A stretch of 64,000 nucleotides of DNA, taken from positions 1 to 64,000 of the forward strand of contig NZ_SNWD01000003.1 of assembly GCF_004361835.1 (NCBI RefSeq). Direction: 5' to 3'. Source of the stretch: Stakelama pacifica (lineage in GTDB: Bacteria; Pseudomonadota; Alphaproteobacteria; Sphingomonadales; Sphingomonadaceae). Position numbers and translations under genes: made by a program. Position 1 is the first letter of the stretch, and the number at the start of each line of letters is the position of its first letter. This document shows positions 1 through 10,025 of this stretch, in pieces. Below the pieces are notes generated by a model. It was not told the DNA's origin and ran no database searches. It worked only from the letters and a program-made list of their open reading frames with translations.

Positions 1-98
1 CACCGCAAGCTCGCCGCTTAACATCCATCCCCTGACGAGGCCCGCACTCCGCTAATTTACGCCGCGAGTCGTGCCAAATGTTCTGACGACGGACAGAG

Positions 99-1529
99 AT
101 GCAAAGACGGCTTGAAGATCGGCTTGTTCGTTTTCCCGAAGTTGAACTGGTTTTCTCGAAAACCGGTACCGCAGAAGTGGCGAGCGACCCCATGCCCCCG
201 AATATCTCCGATGCCTTCGTCATGCTTCGTCCGCGGGACGAATGGCCAGACCCCTCCAAGAACAAAGAAGAGCTTATCTCAGAGATTGAGGAGGATCTGG
301 AAGGGCTGATCGGCAACCTGTACGAATTTACCCAACCTATCGAAATGCGCTTCAACGAATTGATTGCAGGAAGCCGCAGCGACCTTGCCGTCAAGATTTA
401 TGGAAACGATTTGGCGCAATTGACGACCGCAGCCGATGATGTCGCCGATGTTATGCGTGATGTCGAGGGTGCGGCAGACGTTCGCGTTCAACAGGTTAGC
501 GGCTTTCCCACGCTCGACATCGCTTTTGATCGCCCGACCATCGCGCGATACGGACTGACTGTCGAGGAGGTGGCCCAATCGGTGGCGATCGCGCTTGGGG
601 GACGGCCTGCTGGCCTCGTGTTCGAAGGCGATCGCCGGTTCGACGTCGTTGTGCGGCTGCAAGATGCCACCCGAAACGATTTCGACCAGCTCGGGGCTCT
701 CCCGATCGTCCTTGAAAACGGTGTCACCGTTCCGCTGCGCACGCTGGCCGATTTTCAGGTGGTCGACGGCCTCGCGGAGGTCCGCCGCGAACAAGGGCGT
801 CGGCTCGTGATCGTATCAGCCAATGTGCGCGAACGTGACCTCGGGTCGTTTGTTGAGGAAGCACAGGCCGGTGTCGCGGCCCAAGTTGATCTGCCGCCCG
901 CATCTTTCATCGAATGGGGTGGCCAGTATCAAAACCTGCAAGAAGCACAGGCACGGTTAGCTATAGTTGTCCCTGTCTGCTTCGCCCTCGTTCTGCTCCT
1001 CCTGTTCATGGCGCTCGGCGGCTGGGTTCCGGCGCTTGCGGTATTCAGCGCCATACCCATGGCCCTCGCTGGCGGCGTCTTCGCACTGGCTTTGAGAGGC
1101 ATGCCGTTTTCGGTGTCGGCCGCGGTCGGCTTCATCGCCCTGTCGGGCGTGGCGGTGCTCAATGGCCTCGTCATGATGACCGCCATCCGCCAGCGTCTGG
1201 AAAAGGGGATGCCGCTGGATGAAGCCATCGCCGATGGCGCGCTTGCGCGTCTGCGACCGGTGCTGATGACCGCACTGGTGGCCTCGCTCGGCTTCGTGCC
1301 GATGGCGATCGCCACCGGAACAGGCGCGGAAGTGCAGCGTCCATTGGCTACGGTGGTTATAGGCGGACTGATTACCGCAACTGCGCTGACTCTGTTCGTT
1401 CTGCCTGCAATCGCACGTCTCGTCCTGCACCGTTCGGATGACGAGCGCAGCTGGCGCGAGAAATGGTGGGACCGTTTGCGACGCAACGTAACGCGCGAAG
1501 AGCGGCGGGAATTAAAAGATGTGACATGA
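99..1529 (+). pseudogene. 5'-truncated CzcA-type RND heavy-metal efflux pump (C-terminal half)
   Basis: The reading frame aligns with the second half of CzcA/CusA-family inner-membrane RND proton/metal antiporters, which are normally about 1040 residues long; only 476 residues remain here. Recognisable pieces are the periplasmic stretch around FSKTGTAEVASDPMPPN near the start, a central porter domain, and at residues 285-445 the hydrophobic C-terminal block typical of TM8-12 (LAIVVPVCFALVLLLL, then SAAVGFIALSGVAVLNGL and RPVLMTALVASLGFVPMAIATGTGAE). An in-frame TGA at 84-86 lies just before the apparent homology start, and bases 1-83 do not continue the gene, so the N-terminal half with TM1 and the proton-relay helix is missing. 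The fragment is probably non-functional. It ends just before a CDF-like transporter gene, consistent with a decayed czc locus. The class call is firm; the exact metal is not. Confidence 0.8.
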
Positions 1530-1692
1530 CCGGAATGAGTTGGAGATGTCAAATGTTGAAAATTGCAGAAGACAAGCCGTCGTTCAGACTTCGAGCCCAC
1601 GCAAATTCTCGAAGTTTCGACCACAACAGTCTTATGAGCCGGTCCATGCCGGTCGCTGCCAAAGCTTGGTGTCGCAGTGGAGGAAGTATCAC

Positions 1693-2331
1693 ATGAGCGG
1701 CGATGCAGAACTTGAGCTCGACACAGACGATAGGCGGCATACGCTTTGGATTGTCCTCTGGCTCAATGTGGCGATCGCTATAGGTTTTTTCGTTGTCGGC
1801 TATTTCGCTGATTCCAACGCATTGCTTGCAAATGGCCTGGACAATTCGTCAGACGCGATCGTCTATTTATTAAGCCTGCTGGCGTTAACCCGTTCTCGAA
1901 CCTGGAAGCGCGGCGCCGCGCGCTTTTCCGGTATCATGCTCCTCATCTTCGCTGGCGGCGTCATCGCCGATGCCATTCGGCGCTTCCTCGAAGGCTCTGA
2001 TCCCGGCGGTGTGATGATGATGGTGATGGCGGCGGTGGCAGGTGTGGTGAATTTGGTTTGCCTGCGAATGCTCCAGAACATGAAAAAGAAGGACGTCAAT
2101 TTACGCGCTGCCACGACCTTTAGCTTCAACGATTTCATCTCTAACGGTGGGATCATCATTGCGGGCATCATCGTCATGCTTACCGGCGCGAACTGGCCCG
2201 ATCTTGTCGTGGGCGTCGCCGTTGCGGGTATCGCGCTTTACGGCGGCATCGACATTTTGCGAGATGCGCATAAGGATCGCCATGACGAAGAGGGTACCGA
2301 GCACCGCAAGGGCGACGAATTTGGCAGATAA
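1693..2331 (+). CDS. short cation diffusion facilitator (CDF)-like transporter
   Basis: This is a 212-residue membrane protein. The start at 1693 is chosen because GGAGGAAG lies 8-15 bases upstream and the protein begins just before the first hydrophobic helix (TLWIVLWLNVAIAIGFFVVGYF). About six membrane helices can be read, and the pattern SNALLANGLDNSSDAIVY corresponds to the TM2 metal-site region of CDF exporters, with a matching TM5 region FSFNDFISNGG. Canonical CDF proteins have His/Asp pairs there and a longer cytoplasmic C-terminal domain. Here the Asp residues are kept, the usual His is absent, and the tail is only about 20 residues (DAHKDRHDEEGTEHRKGDEFGR) and rich in His and acidic residues. 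Such short CDF relatives are common beside czc genes. A role in Co/Zn/Cd export is inferred from the family and the neighbouring czcA fragment. Confidence 0.75.
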   Translation: MSGDAELELDTDDRRHTLWIVLWLNVAIAIGFFVVGYFADSNALLANGLDNSSDAIVYLLSLLALTRSRTWKRGAARFSGIMLLIFAGGVIADAIRRFLEGSDPGGVMMMVMAAVAGVVNLVCLRMLQNMKKKDVNLRAATTFSFNDFISNGGIIIAGIIVMLTGANWPDLVVGVAVAGIALYGGIDILRDAHKDRHDEEGTEHRKGDEFGR

Positions 2332-2564
2332 CCGGCCAAGATGGTTATATTTGCGACGCGTTTGACATCCGGCTGCGAACCCTTGGTTATCTACATTGCT
2401 GATGCAGTCGGAACCCAAGCCTCCGCTATAAGAGGCGACGCCGGACAGAAATCTCAGAACGGGATAGCTTCTACGCCCCACAGGTGGCCGACATGCGCGG
2501 AACTAACACTCGGAATGCCTCGTTTCCTCCATTGAAAGCTCGATTACGAATGAGGAGATAAGCC

Positions 2565-3008
2565 ATGAAAGCCCAAGATGTAATGACAGCTAACCCCGCA
2601 TGCTGCAGTCCATCGAGCACCGTGCAAGAGGCAGCTTCATTGATGGTCGATAATGATTGCGGCGAAATCCCCGTTGTCGATGATTCCGGTGCGTTGGTGG
2701 GCGTGGTGACCGACAGGGACATCGCCTGCCGCTGTGTTGCCAAAGGCAATTCCTCCGACCAACGCGTTGAGGAGGTGATGACATCATCACCTGTTACTGT
2801 CACCGCCGATGCAAGCGTCGACGAATGCTGCACCAAGATGGAAGACAATCAGGTTCGGCGGCTTCCGGTGGTCGATGACGAAGGCAAATGCTGCGGCATC
2901 GTTGCGCAGGCCGATATCGCCAGAAGCGCAGCTGAGAAGGAAACGGGTGACCTCGTGCGCGAGGTATCCGAAGCTAGTTCGGAGCCAGCTTCGGCGGGAT
3001 GCTGCTAG
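2565..3008 (+). CDS. cysteine-rich tandem CBS-domain protein
   Basis: This is a 147-residue protein with two CBS repeats (about residues 1-60 and 68-125). Each starts with the typical DVMT or EVMT motif and contains a V(T)DRDIA or VAQADIAR ending. CBS pairs bind adenine nucleotides or act as ligand-sensing regulatory modules; this protein has no attached enzyme. It is unusually cysteine-rich, with CC or CxC pairs in both repeats (NPACCSP, IACRC, DECCTK, GKCCG) and a terminal GCC, which would suit metal or redox sensing in a metal-resistance neighbourhood. That function is inference. A strong ribosome site (GAGGAG) precedes the ATG. It appears to be a single-gene unit, followed by a hairpin at 3041-3073. 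Confidence 0.85.
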   Translation: MKAQDVMTANPACCSPSSTVQEAASLMVDNDCGEIPVVDDSGALVGVVTDRDIACRCVAKGNSSDQRVEEVMTSSPVTVTADASVDECCTKMEDNQVRRLPVVDDEGKCCGIVAQADIARSAAEKETGDLVREVSEASSEPASAGCC

Positions 3009-3040
3009 TCGCAAAAGACTATTTATTTTACGCGCTTAAA

Positions 3041-3073
3041 GCGGACGGGGCGATCTGATCGGTCCCCGTCCGC
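3041..3073. terminator. strong GC-rich hairpin downstream of the CBS gene
   Basis: GCGGACGGGG at 3041-3050 pairs perfectly with CCCCGTCCGC at 3064-3073. The inside (CGATC t GATCG) can extend the stem with a two-base bulge. It lies about 30 bases after the CBS stop codon and before the next gene. There is no clear T-run on the plus strand, so termination may be weak or factor-assisted. Read on the minus strand the hairpin is followed by TTTAAG. Confidence 0.5.
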
Positions 3074-3121
3074 AATCGCTCGTTACTTGCCAATCGCCTC
3101 GCCCCCGACTATCTCGGGCCG

Positions 3122-3472
3122 GTGAAGTTCATTCGTACCTTGACCTTGATCCTTTTTGGCTTCGGACTCTTTGTCCAGGTTGGAGCGAATGCGGCAGCCC
3201 TTCCTCAGATCGAGGCGGCGGAGATGAGCGATTGTGCCGAGATGGCCGATAGCGATACATCCACCGATCCGGCAGGACCATGTTCCAGCATGACGCTCGA
3301 TTGCGTGATTGCCATGAATTGCCTGCCGCCTCTGGCTCTGTCGAATGCGACTGAAATGGAGGGTGCGCCCCTTCGTTTGGTACCGAGCTACCTTGTTTCT
3401 GCGGCCCCGTGGTTTGAAACAGATTCACCGCGACCGGAATCGCCTCCTCCAAAACCAATCCTCACCGTCTAG
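3122..3472 (+). CDS. small secreted Cys/Met-containing protein of a copper cluster
   Basis: This is a 116-residue protein starting at GTG, with a clear Sec signal peptide (FIRTLTLILFGFGLFVQVGANAAA, cleavage expected near residue 25). The mature part is acidic and contains four cysteines and several methionines in residues 35-70 (SDCAEMADSD, GPCSSM, LDCVIAMNC), then a proline-rich tail (PRPESPPPKP). Small proteins of this kind often precede TolC-type genes in copper/silver or czc efflux clusters, where a periplasmic metal-binding role is usually suspected. I do not recognise a named family. It lies about 120 bases upstream of the outer-membrane channel gene on the same strand and is probably co-transcribed with it. 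Confidence 0.6.
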   Translation: MKFIRTLTLILFGFGLFVQVGANAAALPQIEAAEMSDCAEMADSDTSTDPAGPCSSMTLDCVIAMNCLPPLALSNATEMEGAPLRLVPSYLVSAAPWFETDSPRPESPPPKPILTV

Positions 3473-3589
3473 TTTTTCCTGGAGGCGCGCTGCGCCTTTT
3501 GCGAGACTGACGAACGATGCAGCCGCACGAACCGGTCTTCGCCGGTGCGGCATGCTATGTCGTCAGCTCGCTCTGCACGAGTGAGATTT

Positions 3590-4825
3590 ATGAACTGGCG
3601 AATTGGTTGGGTGCCGTTATCGGCCCTGCTGGTCGCGCAGGCTGCCCAAGCGCAGTCGGTCGGCTATGAAGAAACCCTTGCGGCGGCGCGGGCGGAACAG
3701 CCCATGCTTGAAGCGGGCGCTTTGCGCATTCAGGCGAGGCGCGATGCCGCGGACGCAGCGGACGAATTGCCCGATCCTCGCGTTCGTGCAGGCGTGATGA
3801 ACTTGCCGGTCACCGGACCTGCGGCATTTGATCCGTATGCGCAATTACCGACGCAGCTCGCGGTGGGCATCGAGCAGGAAATTCCCAATCTTGCCAGGCG
3901 GCGAGCACGATACGGCCTTGCCGGATCCGAAATCGGTATTGCCGAAGCCCGTCTTGGCTTGTCCGAACGTTCCATCCTCGCCGAGGCGGGGACGGCTTGG
4001 ATTGGCCTGTATTATGCCCAGCAGCGCCTCGCTCTTGCGCGCGACTCTCTGGACGGCTTGAGGGACTTCGTTCCGGTCGCCGTCAGTGCCGTCGCTTCGG
4101 GATCGGCTCGACCTGCCGAAAGTCTCGCGATCCGGCGCGAGCTTCTCGAAATCGAGGATGCCATTACCCGGATCGAGGCCGCGCGCGCAGCCGCGCGTGC
4201 CCGGCTGCAGCGCTATATCGCCGGAAGCGAGCCCGTCGCTGCGGGGGGCGCTCCCCTAGTTACCGTGGACCCGGAAGGGCTTCGGTTCGCGTTGGAGGCC
4301 AATCCGGAATTGCGTCTGGCGGATGCCGAGCAGCGACGAGCCGAGGCTGCAGCCGATTTGGCACGCGCTGAAAAGCGGCCTGATTTCGGTGTTAGTGTGA
4401 CTTATGGCCACCGTAATCCCGATTTTGGCAGTGTCGTATCGGTCATGGGATGGGTCACTCTGCCAATCTTTACCGACAGGCGGCAGAATCCGCGCATCGC
4501 GGCGGCCGAAGCAGACGCTGCTGCCGCCTCGGCCGTGCGCGCCGACCGTCTGAGGGCGATCAGGGCCCGGTTCGAAGCCGATTTGGCTGCGTGGCGCAGC
4601 GCACTGCAGCAATGGGAACGTGCGCGTGACCAGCTTCTCCCGCTGGCGCGGGATCGTGCGCAGCTCGAAACCGCCAGCTTCGCTGCTGGCCGCGCCGGTC
4701 TGGTCGATGTGATCGCGGCCAAATCTGCGCTGGCATTGCTTGAACTCGAGATCCTCGAACGCGAACAGATGGCTGTCGAAGCCGCTGCAATTCTACGTCT
4801 TACTTATGGGGAGGACAGGCCATGA
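3590..4825 (+). CDS. cusC: TolC-family outer-membrane channel of a CusCBA-type efflux system
   Basis: This 411-residue protein starts with a signal peptide (MNWRIGWVPLSALLVAQAAQAQS). The start at ATG 3590 was chosen over upstream in-frame codons because it places that signal sequence at the N-terminus. The rest shows the duplicated outer-membrane-efflux-protein pattern: long Ala/Arg/Glu-rich helices (residues 20-190 and 220-405) separated by short beta segments such as DFGVSVTYGHRNPDFGSVVSVMGWVTLPIF. It would form the trimeric channel that takes metal from the CusB/CusA complex to the outside. Its stop codon overlaps the cusB start (ATGA), showing translational coupling. The family is clear; cusC is used by position. 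Confidence 0.88.
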   Translation: MNWRIGWVPLSALLVAQAAQAQSVGYEETLAAARAEQPMLEAGALRIQARRDAADAADELPDPRVRAGVMNLPVTGPAAFDPYAQLPTQLAVGIEQEIPNLARRRARYGLAGSEIGIAEARLGLSERSILAEAGTAWIGLYYAQQRLALARDSLDGLRDFVPVAVSAVASGSARPAESLAIRRELLEIEDAITRIEAARAAARARLQRYIAGSEPVAAGGAPLVTVDPEGLRFALEANPELRLADAEQRRAEAAADLARAEKRPDFGVSVTYGHRNPDFGSVVSVMGWVTLPIFTDRRQNPRIAAAEADAAAASAVRADRLRAIRARFEADLAAWRSALQQWERARDQLLPLARDRAQLETASFAAGRAGLVDVIAAKSALALLELEILEREQMAVEAAAILRLTYGEDRP

Positions 4826-6339
4826 AAGCCGTGTTCGAACGTCTTTCGCCGCGCCAGCGTTCTTATGCAGCGGCGGCGGGTATAGCCCTGATCAGCCTGG
4901 GGGCTGGCTACGGTCTGTCGATGCTCGGCGGCGGCAGCGATGGCGGTGACGCCGCTGCCGATGCCGGCTGCGAAGAAGTGCTCTACTGGTACGATCCGAT
5001 GGTGCCGGATCAGCGGTTCGACGAACCCGGGAAATCCCCGTTCATGGACATGCAGCTGGTTCCCAAATGCGCTGGTGGCGATGCGCAGGCTGGCGAAGGG
5101 GTCAGCATCGATTCCGGAATGGTCCAGAACTTCGGGGTTCGCACTGCCGAGGCCGAATACGGCGTGCTGGAACCGGAAACAACGGTGACCGGCACGCTTG
5201 CCTATAATGGCAGCGAGGTAGCGATCGTCCAGCCACGCGCGGGCGGCTATGTTCAGCGAACATACGGCCACGCCCCGCAGGATCTGATCGCAAGAGGCGC
5301 GCCGATCGTCGATTTGCTGGTGCCTGAATGGGGCGGCGCCCAACAGGAATTTCTTGCCGTGGCGGCCACCGGCGACGCGGCGCTTACCAGTGCTGCCCGG
5401 CAGCGCCTGCGACTGCTCGGGATGCCGGAAGGCGTGATCTCCTCGGTTGCTCGAAGCGGCAGACCGCAATCGACGATCACCGTCACCGCGCCGCAATCGG
5501 GCGCGATTACCTCGCTCGGTGTAAGGCCGGGCATGACCGTCATGGCGGGGCAAAGCCTCGCCGAAATCAGCGGCTACAGCCCGATCTGGCTCGAGGCCGC
5601 CGTGCCCGAGGCCCTTGCGGGAAGCGCCCGCGTGGGACAGCCGGTAAGCGCGACGCTCACCGCTTTTCCTGGCGAGCGATTTGCAGGGCGGATCATTGCC
5701 ATCCTGCCGAGTGCGCAGGACGCAAGCCGGACGATTACCGTGCGCGCGGCGATGCCCAACCCCGGCCTTCGCCTGAAACCGGGCATGTTTGCGCAGGTCA
5801 CGATCGCTCCTGAACGGCGTGAAGCATTGCTCATCCCGTCGGAGGCCGTGATCCGCACCGGCGAACGCACGCTAGTTATGATTACGCAGGAGGCCGGAGG
5901 ATATCGCCCTGCCGAAGTCCGGGTCGGGCGAGAATCAGGCGGTCGGACCGAAGTTCTCGCGGGGCTCGCGGCAGGCGAGCAGGTCGTTACCTCCGGCCAA
6001 TTCCTGCTCGATTCCGAAGCCAGCCTTGCGGGTATCGATGTGCGTCCCATCGACGATGCACCGACGGCTGCCGGTGAAGAAGGCGCACAGGCGCAGGCGG
6101 ATGCGGACGAGCCGCGCACCTATCGGGCCACCGGCACGATCGAACGCATCACTGCCCGCAGCATCACCTTGCGGCACGGGCCGGTCAAAGCTCTGGAATG
6201 GCCAGCCATGACGATGGGTTTTGCCACTGAAGGTCCGGCTCAGGTTCGCGGTTTTCAAAGCGGCGACCGGGTAACCTTTACCTTCGTTCAGGCGAGCACC
6301 GGTCCGCGCATCGTCTCGATCCGGAAGACCGGCCAATGA
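4822..6339 (+). CDS. cusB: CusB-type periplasmic adaptor with heavy-metal-binding and C-terminal CusF-like domains
   Basis: This is a 505-residue membrane-fusion protein linking the RND pump to the outer-membrane channel. The order is an N-terminal anchor (residues 13-37), then a heavy-metal-binding domain at about 52-82 (YWYDPM...[10 protein letters not shown], Met/Tyr-rich as in CusB), the HlyD-like barrel-sandwich and hairpin region, and a beta-barrel region ([19 protein letters not shown]). A linker follows, then a C-terminal domain at about 430-505 with the CusF signature [10 protein letters not shown], whose Trp and MxM bind Cu(I) or Ag(I). E. coli CusB has no fused CusF domain, but such fusions are known in other proteobacteria. 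The gene overlaps cusC upstream and cusA downstream by ATGA, so all three are translationally coupled. Confidence 0.9.
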   Translation: MKAVFERLSPRQRSYAAAAGIALISLGAGYGLSMLGGGSDGGDAAADAGCEEVLYWYDPMVPDQRFDEPGKSPFMDMQLVPKCAGGDAQAGEGVSIDSGMVQNFGVRTAEAEYGVLEPETTVTGTLAYNGSEVAIVQPRAGGYVQRTYGHAPQDLIARGAPIVDLLVPEWGGAQQEFLAVAATGDAALTSAARQRLRLLGMPEGVISSVARSGRPQSTITVTAPQSGAITSLGVRPGMTVMAGQSLAEISGYSPIWLEAAVPEALAGSARVGQPVSATLTAFPGERFAGRIIAILPSAQDASRTITVRAAMPNPGLRLKPGMFAQVTIAPERREALLIPSEAVIRTGERTLVMITQEAGGYRPAEVRVGRESGGRTEVLAGLAAGEQVVTSGQFLLDSEASLAGIDVRPIDDAPTAAGEEGAQAQADADEPRTYRATGTIERITARSITLRHGPVKALEWPAMTMGFATEGPAQVRGFQSGDRVTFTFVQASTGPRIVSIRKTGQ

Positions 6340-9300
6340 TTGCGCGGATCATTGACAGTTCGATCGCCAACCGCCTGTTCGTGGTTCTGGCGGCGATCGG
6401 CCTGGCTCTCGCCGGCTTCTGGGCAGTGCGGACCACCCCTGTCGATGCGCTTCCCGATTTGTCCGACGTGCAGGTGGTTATCCGCTCCAACTATGCCGGG
6501 CAGGCCCCGCGTATCGTGGAGGATCAGGTTACCTATCCACTGGCGACGACCATGCTCTCGGTGCCGGGAGCAAAGACCGTGCGCGGTTATTCGTTTTTCG
6601 GCGATAGCTATGTCTACGTAATCTTCGAGGACGGGACCGATCTCTACTGGGCGCGCTCGCGCGTGCTCGAATATCTCAACCAGGTCCAGAACCGCTTGCC
6701 TGACGGCGTCGAGAGTACGCTTGGCCCCGACGCAACCGGTGTGGGATGGATTTACGAGTATGCCCTGGTTGACCGCAACGGGGGTCACGACCTTGCAGGG
6801 CTGCGAAGCCTGCAGGACTGGTTTCTGCGTTACGAACTGAAGACCATTCCGGGCATCGCCGAAGTCGCCAGCGTGGGGGGCATGGTCAAGCAGTATCAGA
6901 TCGTCCTCGATCCTTACCGCATGGCCTCGCTCGGCGTGACTCACGCCGAAGTGGTCAAGGCGGTCCAGGCCGGCAATCAGGAGGCGGGCGGATCCATCGT
7001 CGAGATGGGCGAAGCGGAATTCATGGTGCGTTCGTCAGGCTATCTAGGCAGCCTCGATGATTTCCGCGCGATCCCTCTGCGGGCCGAAGCGGGGGGTGTC
7101 CCGGTGACGCTTGGCGATGTGGCCAATCTACAGATCGGCCCCGAACTGCGCCGCGGTATCGCCGAACTGAACGGCCAGGGCGAAGTCGCGGGCGGCATCG
7201 TTATTCTGCGGCAAGGGGCCGACGCGCGCGGTGCGATCGAGGCGGTGGAGGCGAAGCTGGAACAGTTGAAGGCGAGCCTGCCCGACGGGGTCGAGATCGT
7301 CACCACCTATGACCGTTCGCAACTGATCGACGCGTCGGTCGATAACCTCACCACCAAACTGATCGAGGAATTCATCGTCGTCGCGCTCGTGTGCCTGTTG
7401 TTCCTGTGGCACGCCCGCTCTGCGCTGGTCGCCGTGGTCACCTTGCCGCTGGGCGTTCTGGCAGCCTTTCTCGTGATGCGCTTCCAGGGCGTGAACGCCA
7501 ACATCATGTCGCTCGGGGGCATTGCCATCGCGATCGGCGCGATGGTCGATGCGGCGGTGGTGATGATCGAGAACGCGCACAAACACATCGAGCGCTGGAC
7601 CGAGGACAATCCCGATACGGTCATGTCGGCTAACGAGCGCTGGCGGATCGTCGCGGACGCATCGAAGGAGGTCGGCCCGGCGCTGTTTTTCAGTCTGCTG
7701 ATCATTACCCTGTCCTTCCTGCCTGTCTTCACCTTGCAGGCGCAGGAGGGGCGGCTCTTCGCTCCGCTGGCCTTTACCAAGACATATGCGATGGCGGCGG
7801 CGGCGATCCTGTCGGTCACGCTGGTTCCAGTGCTGATGGGATGGCTGATCCGGGGCAAGATCCCGCGGGAAGACAGCAATCCGATCAACAAGGCGCTGAC
7901 CCGTGCCTATCAGCCGGGGCTCGACTCGGTAATGCGGCGTCCGAAAGCGACGCTGGTCATTGCCGGACTGCTCTTCGCGACGACGTTGGTGCCCTTCACG
8001 CGGCTGGGCGGCGAATTCCTGCCTCCGCTCGATGAGGGCGATCTGCTCTACATGCCGAGCGCGCTTCCCGGGCTTTCGCCGGGTGAGGCATCGGCACTGC
8101 TTCAGCGGACCGACCGCCTGATCAAGACCGTTCCCGAAGTCGACACCGTTTTCGGCAAGGCCGGCCGCGCTGACACCGCCACCGATCCCGCGCCGCTGAC
8201 GATGTTTGAGACGACGATCAGCTTCAAGCCGCGCGAGGAATGGCGCGAGGGGATGACGCCCGACAAGCTGGTCGAGGAACTCGACCGGGTGGTCCGGGTC
8301 CCGGGCCTCGCCAATGTCTGGGTGCCCCCGATCCGCAACCGCATCGACATGCTCGCGACAGGCATCAAAAGCCCGATCGGGGTCAAGGTCTCAGGCGAGG
8401 ATCTGGGCGAGATCGAACGCGTGGCGCTTCAGGTCGAACAGATTGCCAAACAGGTACCAGGTGTCAGTTCGGCGCTCGCTGAAAGACTTTCGGGCGGGCG
8501 CTACGTCGATGTCGATATCAATCGCCTGGAAGCGGCCCGCTACGGGCTCAACATCGCCGACGTGCAACAGATCGTCTCGGGTGCGATCGGCGGTGCCAAT
8601 GTCGGGCTCACGGTCGAGGGGCTGGCACGCTATCCGGTCAACGTGCGCTATCCGCGCGAGATTCGCGACAGCGTCGATGAGCTGCGCAACCTTCCGGTTC
8701 TGACCCCTGCGGGACAGCAGATCACGCTTGGCACAGTGGCGGATGTCCGCGTGACCAGCGGTCCGCCCATGCTCAAGAGCGAGCAGGGCAGGCCGACCAG
8801 CTATGTCTATGTCGACGTGCGCGGGCGCGATCTCACCTCGGTGGTGGGCGATTTGCAGGAAGCAATCGGAGCCGAGGTCGATCTGCCCGCCGGCGTCAGC
8901 CTGTCCTATGCTGGGCAGTTCGAATATTTGACCCGCGCCTACGAGCGGTTGCAGATCCTCGTGCCGGCGACGCTGGCGATCATTTTCCTGCTACTTTACC
9001 TGATCTTCCGCCGCTTCGACGAGGCGCTGCTGATCATGGGCACGCTGCCATTCGCGCTGACTGGCGGGTTCTGGCTGCTCTACCTTATGGGATACAACCA
9101 ATCCGTCGCCACCGCCGTCGGGTTCATTGCGCTGGCAGGCGTGTCAGCGGAGTTCGGCGTGGTCATGCTGATCTACCTCAAGGCCGCACTCGAGCGGCGC
9201 GGCGCCAATCCGGACGCGACCGACGTGAGCGAAGCCATTCGCGAAGGCGCGTTGCTGCGGGTCCGGCCCAAAGCGATGACGGTTGCGGTCATTCTTGCCG

Positions 9301-9503
9301 GCCTGTTTCCGATCCTGATCGGAACGGGTGCGGGCTCGGAAGTGATGAGCCGGATCGCCGCACCGATGATCGGCGGGATGATCACCGCTCCGCTGCTGTC
9401 AATGTTCCTTCTTCCCGCCGCATACCTCTTGTTGCGGCGCCCCCGGATCGAAAGGCCGACCCAACCCCAAGGAGACGAAGAATGCGTAGTGCAACCCTCA
9501 TGA
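6336..9503 (+). CDS. cusA: CusA-type Cu(I)/Ag(I) RND efflux permease
   Basis: This is a full-length 1055-residue HME-RND proton antiporter that would export Cu(I)/Ag(I) from periplasm and cytoplasm with CusB and CusC. It is close in sequence to E. coli CusA, including the proton-relay helix [19 protein letters not shown] near residue 410. By alignment it keeps the three methionines of the CusA metal site: Met573 ([10 protein letters not shown]), Met623 (APLTMFETT) and Met672 (IDMLATG). This supports monovalent Cu/Ag rather than Zn/Co/Cd as substrate. Twelve membrane helices can be placed, ending in [17 protein letters not shown]. It starts in an ATGA overlap with cusB, and its last 22 bases overlap the cusF start. 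Confidence 0.95.
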   Translation: MIARIIDSSIANRLFVVLAAIGLALAGFWAVRTTPVDALPDLSDVQVVIRSNYAGQAPRIVEDQVTYPLATTMLSVPGAKTVRGYSFFGDSYVYVIFEDGTDLYWARSRVLEYLNQVQNRLPDGVESTLGPDATGVGWIYEYALVDRNGGHDLAGLRSLQDWFLRYELKTIPGIAEVASVGGMVKQYQIVLDPYRMASLGVTHAEVVKAVQAGNQEAGGSIVEMGEAEFMVRSSGYLGSLDDFRAIPLRAEAGGVPVTLGDVANLQIGPELRRGIAELNGQGEVAGGIVILRQGADARGAIEAVEAKLEQLKASLPDGVEIVTTYDRSQLIDASVDNLTTKLIEEFIVVALVCLLFLWHARSALVAVVTLPLGVLAAFLVMRFQGVNANIMSLGGIAIAIGAMVDAAVVMIENAHKHIERWTEDNPDTVMSANERWRIVADASKEVGPALFFSLLIITLSFLPVFTLQAQEGRLFAPLAFTKTYAMAAAAILSVTLVPVLMGWLIRGKIPREDSNPINKALTRAYQPGLDSVMRRPKATLVIAGLLFATTLVPFTRLGGEFLPPLDEGDLLYMPSALPGLSPGEASALLQRTDRLIKTVPEVDTVFGKAGRADTATDPAPLTMFETTISFKPREEWREGMTPDKLVEELDRVVRVPGLANVWVPPIRNRIDMLATGIKSPIGVKVSGEDLGEIERVALQVEQIAKQVPGVSSALAERLSGGRYVDVDINRLEAARYGLNIADVQQIVSGAIGGANVGLTVEGLARYPVNVRYPREIRDSVDELRNLPVLTPAGQQITLGTVADVRVTSGPPMLKSEQGRPTSYVYVDVRGRDLTSVVGDLQEAIGAEVDLPAGVSLSYAGQFEYLTRAYERLQILVPATLAIIFLLLYLIFRRFDEALLIMGTLPFALTGGFWLLYLMGYNQSVATAVGFIALAGVSAEFGVVMLIYLKAALERRGANPDATDVSEAIREGALLRVRPKAMTVAVILAGLFPILIGTGAGSEVMSRIAAPMIGGMITAPLLSMFLLPAAYLLLRRPRIERPTQPQGDEECVVQPS

Positions 9504-9835
9504 CGATGCTCGCCGCCACACTGGTGCTTGCCGCATGCGATGCGAGCGAGGAAACCGGCACCATGCCCATGGCAAGCGAGGACATGCCGATGATGCAGTC
9601 CGGCGAAGCCGGGCGTACCGCGAGCGCCGAAGGCACGATCACTGCCATCGACGCGGATGCCGGTACCATCACGGTCGATCACGGAGCGGTCCCGGCTGTC
9701 GACTGGCCTGCCATGACGATGGCGTTCGAGGCCGGGGAAGCGCTGCGCGGTGAACTCGCAGTGGGCGATGCGGTGACTTTCGAGTTCCGGACAAGCAATG
9801 CCGGTAACGAGATCATCTCGGTAACCGAGCGGTGA
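9482..9835 (+). CDS. cusF: CusF-like periplasmic copper-binding lipoprotein
   Basis: This is a 117-residue protein. A lipoprotein signal ([14 protein letters not shown], lipidated Cys19) is followed by a Met-rich linker ([13 protein letters not shown]). The small OB-fold domain of CusF comes next, with Trp75, Met78 and Met80 in [10 protein letters not shown] forming the Cu(I)/Ag(I) site. It would deliver Cu(I) to the Cus pump. It overlaps the end of cusA by 22 bases and follows a GGAG ribosome site inside cusA. Having both a free CusF and a CusF domain fused to CusB is redundant and notable. Confidence 0.9.
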   Translation: MRSATLMTMLAATLVLAACDASEETGTMPMASEDMPMMQSGEAGRTASAEGTITAIDADAGTITVDHGAVPAVDWPAMTMAFEAGEALRGELAVGDAVTFEFRTSNAGNEIISVTER

Positions 9836-9966
9836 ACGAAGCGACTTTCAGTCCGTTGAGGTATCGAATGGTTGAAAACCAGGCCCGTGCCGCCGCCATT
9901 CTTGAAAATCGATTGGCAGGCCGGGCAGAGCCCCCCGCGCCGCAATCGGTGTTCCGCCGAGCCTGA
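9832..9966 (+). CDS. possible 44-residue ORF coupled to cusF
   Basis: A GTG overlaps the cusF stop (GTGA at 9832-9835) and opens a 44-codon frame with many Arg, Ala and Pro residues (MVENQARAAAILENRLAGR), ending at TGA 9964-9966. It has no signal peptide or metal motif, and I do not recognise it. The overlap suggests translational coupling, but chance is possible in GC-rich DNA. It may instead be the remnant of a longer gene, since the 190-base gap before the DUF411 gene is otherwise unexplained. Confidence 0.22.
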   Translation: MNEATFSPLRYRMVENQARAAAILENRLAGRAEPPAPQSVFRRA

Positions 9967-10025
9967 CGCCTTGCCGCTCATGTCTCGACGCGAAACGCAT
10001 GCGTTTGGACCCATAAGGAGTAGAA

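Noticed and set aside
1540..1692. N-terminal extension of the CDF-like gene
   Set aside because: Extra 51 codons are non-hydrophobic and unlike the family; a strong ribosome site favours ATG 1693.
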